Source: an uncultured Prevotellaceae bacterium (GTDB lineage Bacteria > Bacteroidota > Bacteroidia > Bacteroidales > Bacteroidaceae). From it: 7,873 bases of DNA. Below are positions 7,454 through 7,873 of this stretch, piece after piece. Numbering within the stretch: position 1 is the stretch's first letter; every line of letters begins with the position of its first letter. The notes below the pieces were generated by a model, which was not told the DNA's origin, ran no database searches, and saw only the letters and a program-made list of their open reading frames with translations. The stretch covers positions 1 through 7,873 of the forward strand of contig CAMKTM010000108.1 of NCBI GenBank assembly GCA_946415695.1. Reading direction: 5' to 3'. Made by a program: the position numbers and the translations under genes.

Positions 7454-7484
7454 CAAAGTTACGAATAAGCAAAGACAATTCAAA
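7454..7484 (-). promoter_or_regulatory. Bacteroidetes-type sigma promoter for the amidase-led operon
   Basis: On the minus strand TTTG (7481-7484) is followed by exactly 19 bases and then TAACTTTG (7454-7461), a full match to the Bacteroidetes primary-sigma consensus (-33 TTTG, spacer 19-21, -7 TAnnTTTG). Initiation would be expected a few bases downstream, near 7447, giving a leader of about 20 bases before the amidase ATG at 7428. It is the only exact match of this type that I found in front of the genes of the window. Confidence 0.85.
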
Positions 7485-7525
7485 ATAAAACGGTCGTTTT
7501 TTATTGCTCGATGCATAATTATCCC

Positions 7526-7693
7526 GCCAGACGGCCCTTTTACCTTGTAATAAACGTTATAGATTGTGAAGCCGCTCTCCTGGGCAGCAGAGCCCTTTTG
7601 GGCGTTAAGATGCGAGGCCATGTTGCGGTCGTAGGGTTCAAGGCGAAGTTTGTTGACATAGCGCGAGAAGCCGCCGAAGTGCTTCTGGAACAT
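7526..7693 (-). pseudogene. Fragment resembling the AraC-family DNA-binding domain
   Basis: In a frame open from about 7714 to 7433, residues counted from the ATG at 7693 include FGGFSRYVNKLRLE (6-19) and AAQESGFTIYNVYYKVKG (36-53). These match the style of the C-terminal half of AraC-type regulators: FS.YVN.LRLE is the helix linking the two helix-turn-helix units, and A..SGF....FY..FK is the second recognition unit. Only about 50 residues are covered. The linker between them (EPYDRNMASHLNAQKG) is poorly conserved, there is no first helix-turn-helix or sensor domain upstream, and the frame runs on through the amidase promoter into unrelated sequence. I therefore read it as a decayed gene remnant rather than a working protein. 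The identification comes from motif memory and could be wrong; a very short functional protein is the alternative. Confidence 0.45.
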
Positions 7694-7760
7694 AAAGGTT
7701 AATATTGCTGTCCGGGGAAGTTATTTCATTATCACCAGTTCTATCGCACGTCATCTCCAA

Positions 7761-7802
7761 AAACAAGGCACGCCATGTTTGCAAACAAGGCGTGCCTTGT
7801 TT
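7761..7802. repeat. 42-base near-perfect palindrome
   Basis: The outer arms AAACAAGGCACGCC (7761-7774) and GGCGTGCCTTGTTT (7789-7802) are exact complements. Between them lies the perfect 12-base palindrome TGTTTGCAAACA (7776-7787). Only the single pair 7775/7788 (A opposite A) breaks symmetry across all 42 bases. No T-run follows on either strand, so it does not look like an ordinary terminator. It overlaps the first two units of the tandem repeat described separately. Confidence 0.9.
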
Positions 7803-7873
7803 GCCATAAAGGCACGCTCTTATTGTCAACAAGGCACGCTCTTATTGAAATAAAGGCACGCTCTTATTGAAAT
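7765..7873. repeat. 22-base tandem repeat, five units, cut by the window edge
   Basis: The motif AAGGC[AG][CT]GC begins at 7765, 7787, 7809, 7831 and 7853, an exact 22-base period. Units three to five share AAGGCACGCTCTTATTG and then end in variants of AAATA or TCAAC. Units one and two are more divergent, and unit two carries GCGTGCC in place of GCACGC. The last unit ends one base short at the window edge, so the array probably continues. The period is not a multiple of three, so it is unlikely to encode a protein repeat. There are no unique spacers, so it is not a CRISPR array. Between the AraC-like fragment and this array (7703-7760) I see no feature. Confidence 0.92.

Noticed and set aside
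5830..7488. A 552-codon open frame on the plus strand spanning MlaD and the amidase
   Set aside because: It is antisense and in codon register with both real genes, which share one frame. Its translation is low-complexity in Val, Ala, Leu, Cys and His with no motif, whereas the minus-strand proteins have full catalytic signatures.
7511..7702. 63-codon plus-strand frame near the right end
   Set aside because: It is the in-register antisense of the AraC-like fragment, and no motif of its own is visible.
7638..7832. 64-codon minus-strand frame across the palindrome
   Set aside because: It reads through the 42-base palindrome and the first repeat units, and its composition looks random.
7765..7873. 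CRISPR array
   Set aside because: The units are directly adjacent with a 22-base period and no unique spacers. No cas genes are present.

Overview
The window looks like chromosomal core DNA from an anaerobic member of the Bacteroidales, most likely Prevotellaceae. Reasons: the amidase–MlaD gene pair, a gyrA followed by a secreted TPR protein, the lack of clear Shine-Dalgarno sequences, a promoter matching the Bacteroidetes primary-sigma consensus (TTTG, 19 bases, TAnnTTTG), and a rubredoxin typical of anaerobes. The assignment rests on protein style and synteny recalled from knowledge; no search was run.

All recognisable genes lie on the minus strand, so they are transcribed from right to left. 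Starting from the promoter at 7454-7484 the order is: a secreted zinc N-acetylmuramoyl-L-alanine amidase (6688-7428), an inner-membrane-anchored MlaD/MCE protein (5800-6684), DNA gyrase subunit A (3214-5739), two exported tetratricopeptide-repeat (TPR) proteins (1871-3181 and 632-1867), and a 52-residue rubredoxin (329-487). The gaps are 3, 60, 32, 3 and 144 bases, so the first five genes could form one transcription unit; rubredoxin is set apart by a large inverted repeat. A strong bidirectional terminator hairpin lies at 167-206. The amidase (septal or peripheral peptidoglycan hydrolysis) and MlaD (phospholipid traffic between membranes) are envelope functions. GyrA supplies negative supercoiling. 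The two TPR proteins are paralogues of unknown role, probably periplasmic.

The two ends hold no intact gene. The left 328 bases contain several small hairpins, a sequence reminiscent of an insertion-sequence end, and the terminator. The right 445 bases contain the amidase promoter, a short fragment resembling an AraC-family DNA-binding domain (a probable gene relic), a 42-base near-perfect palindrome, and a 22-base tandem repeat of five units that runs off the window edge. I see no phage, CRISPR, defence or toxin system. The items most worth a second look are the right-edge repeat/palindrome, the AraC relic, the GyrA quinolone-pocket residue, and the small rubredoxin gene.
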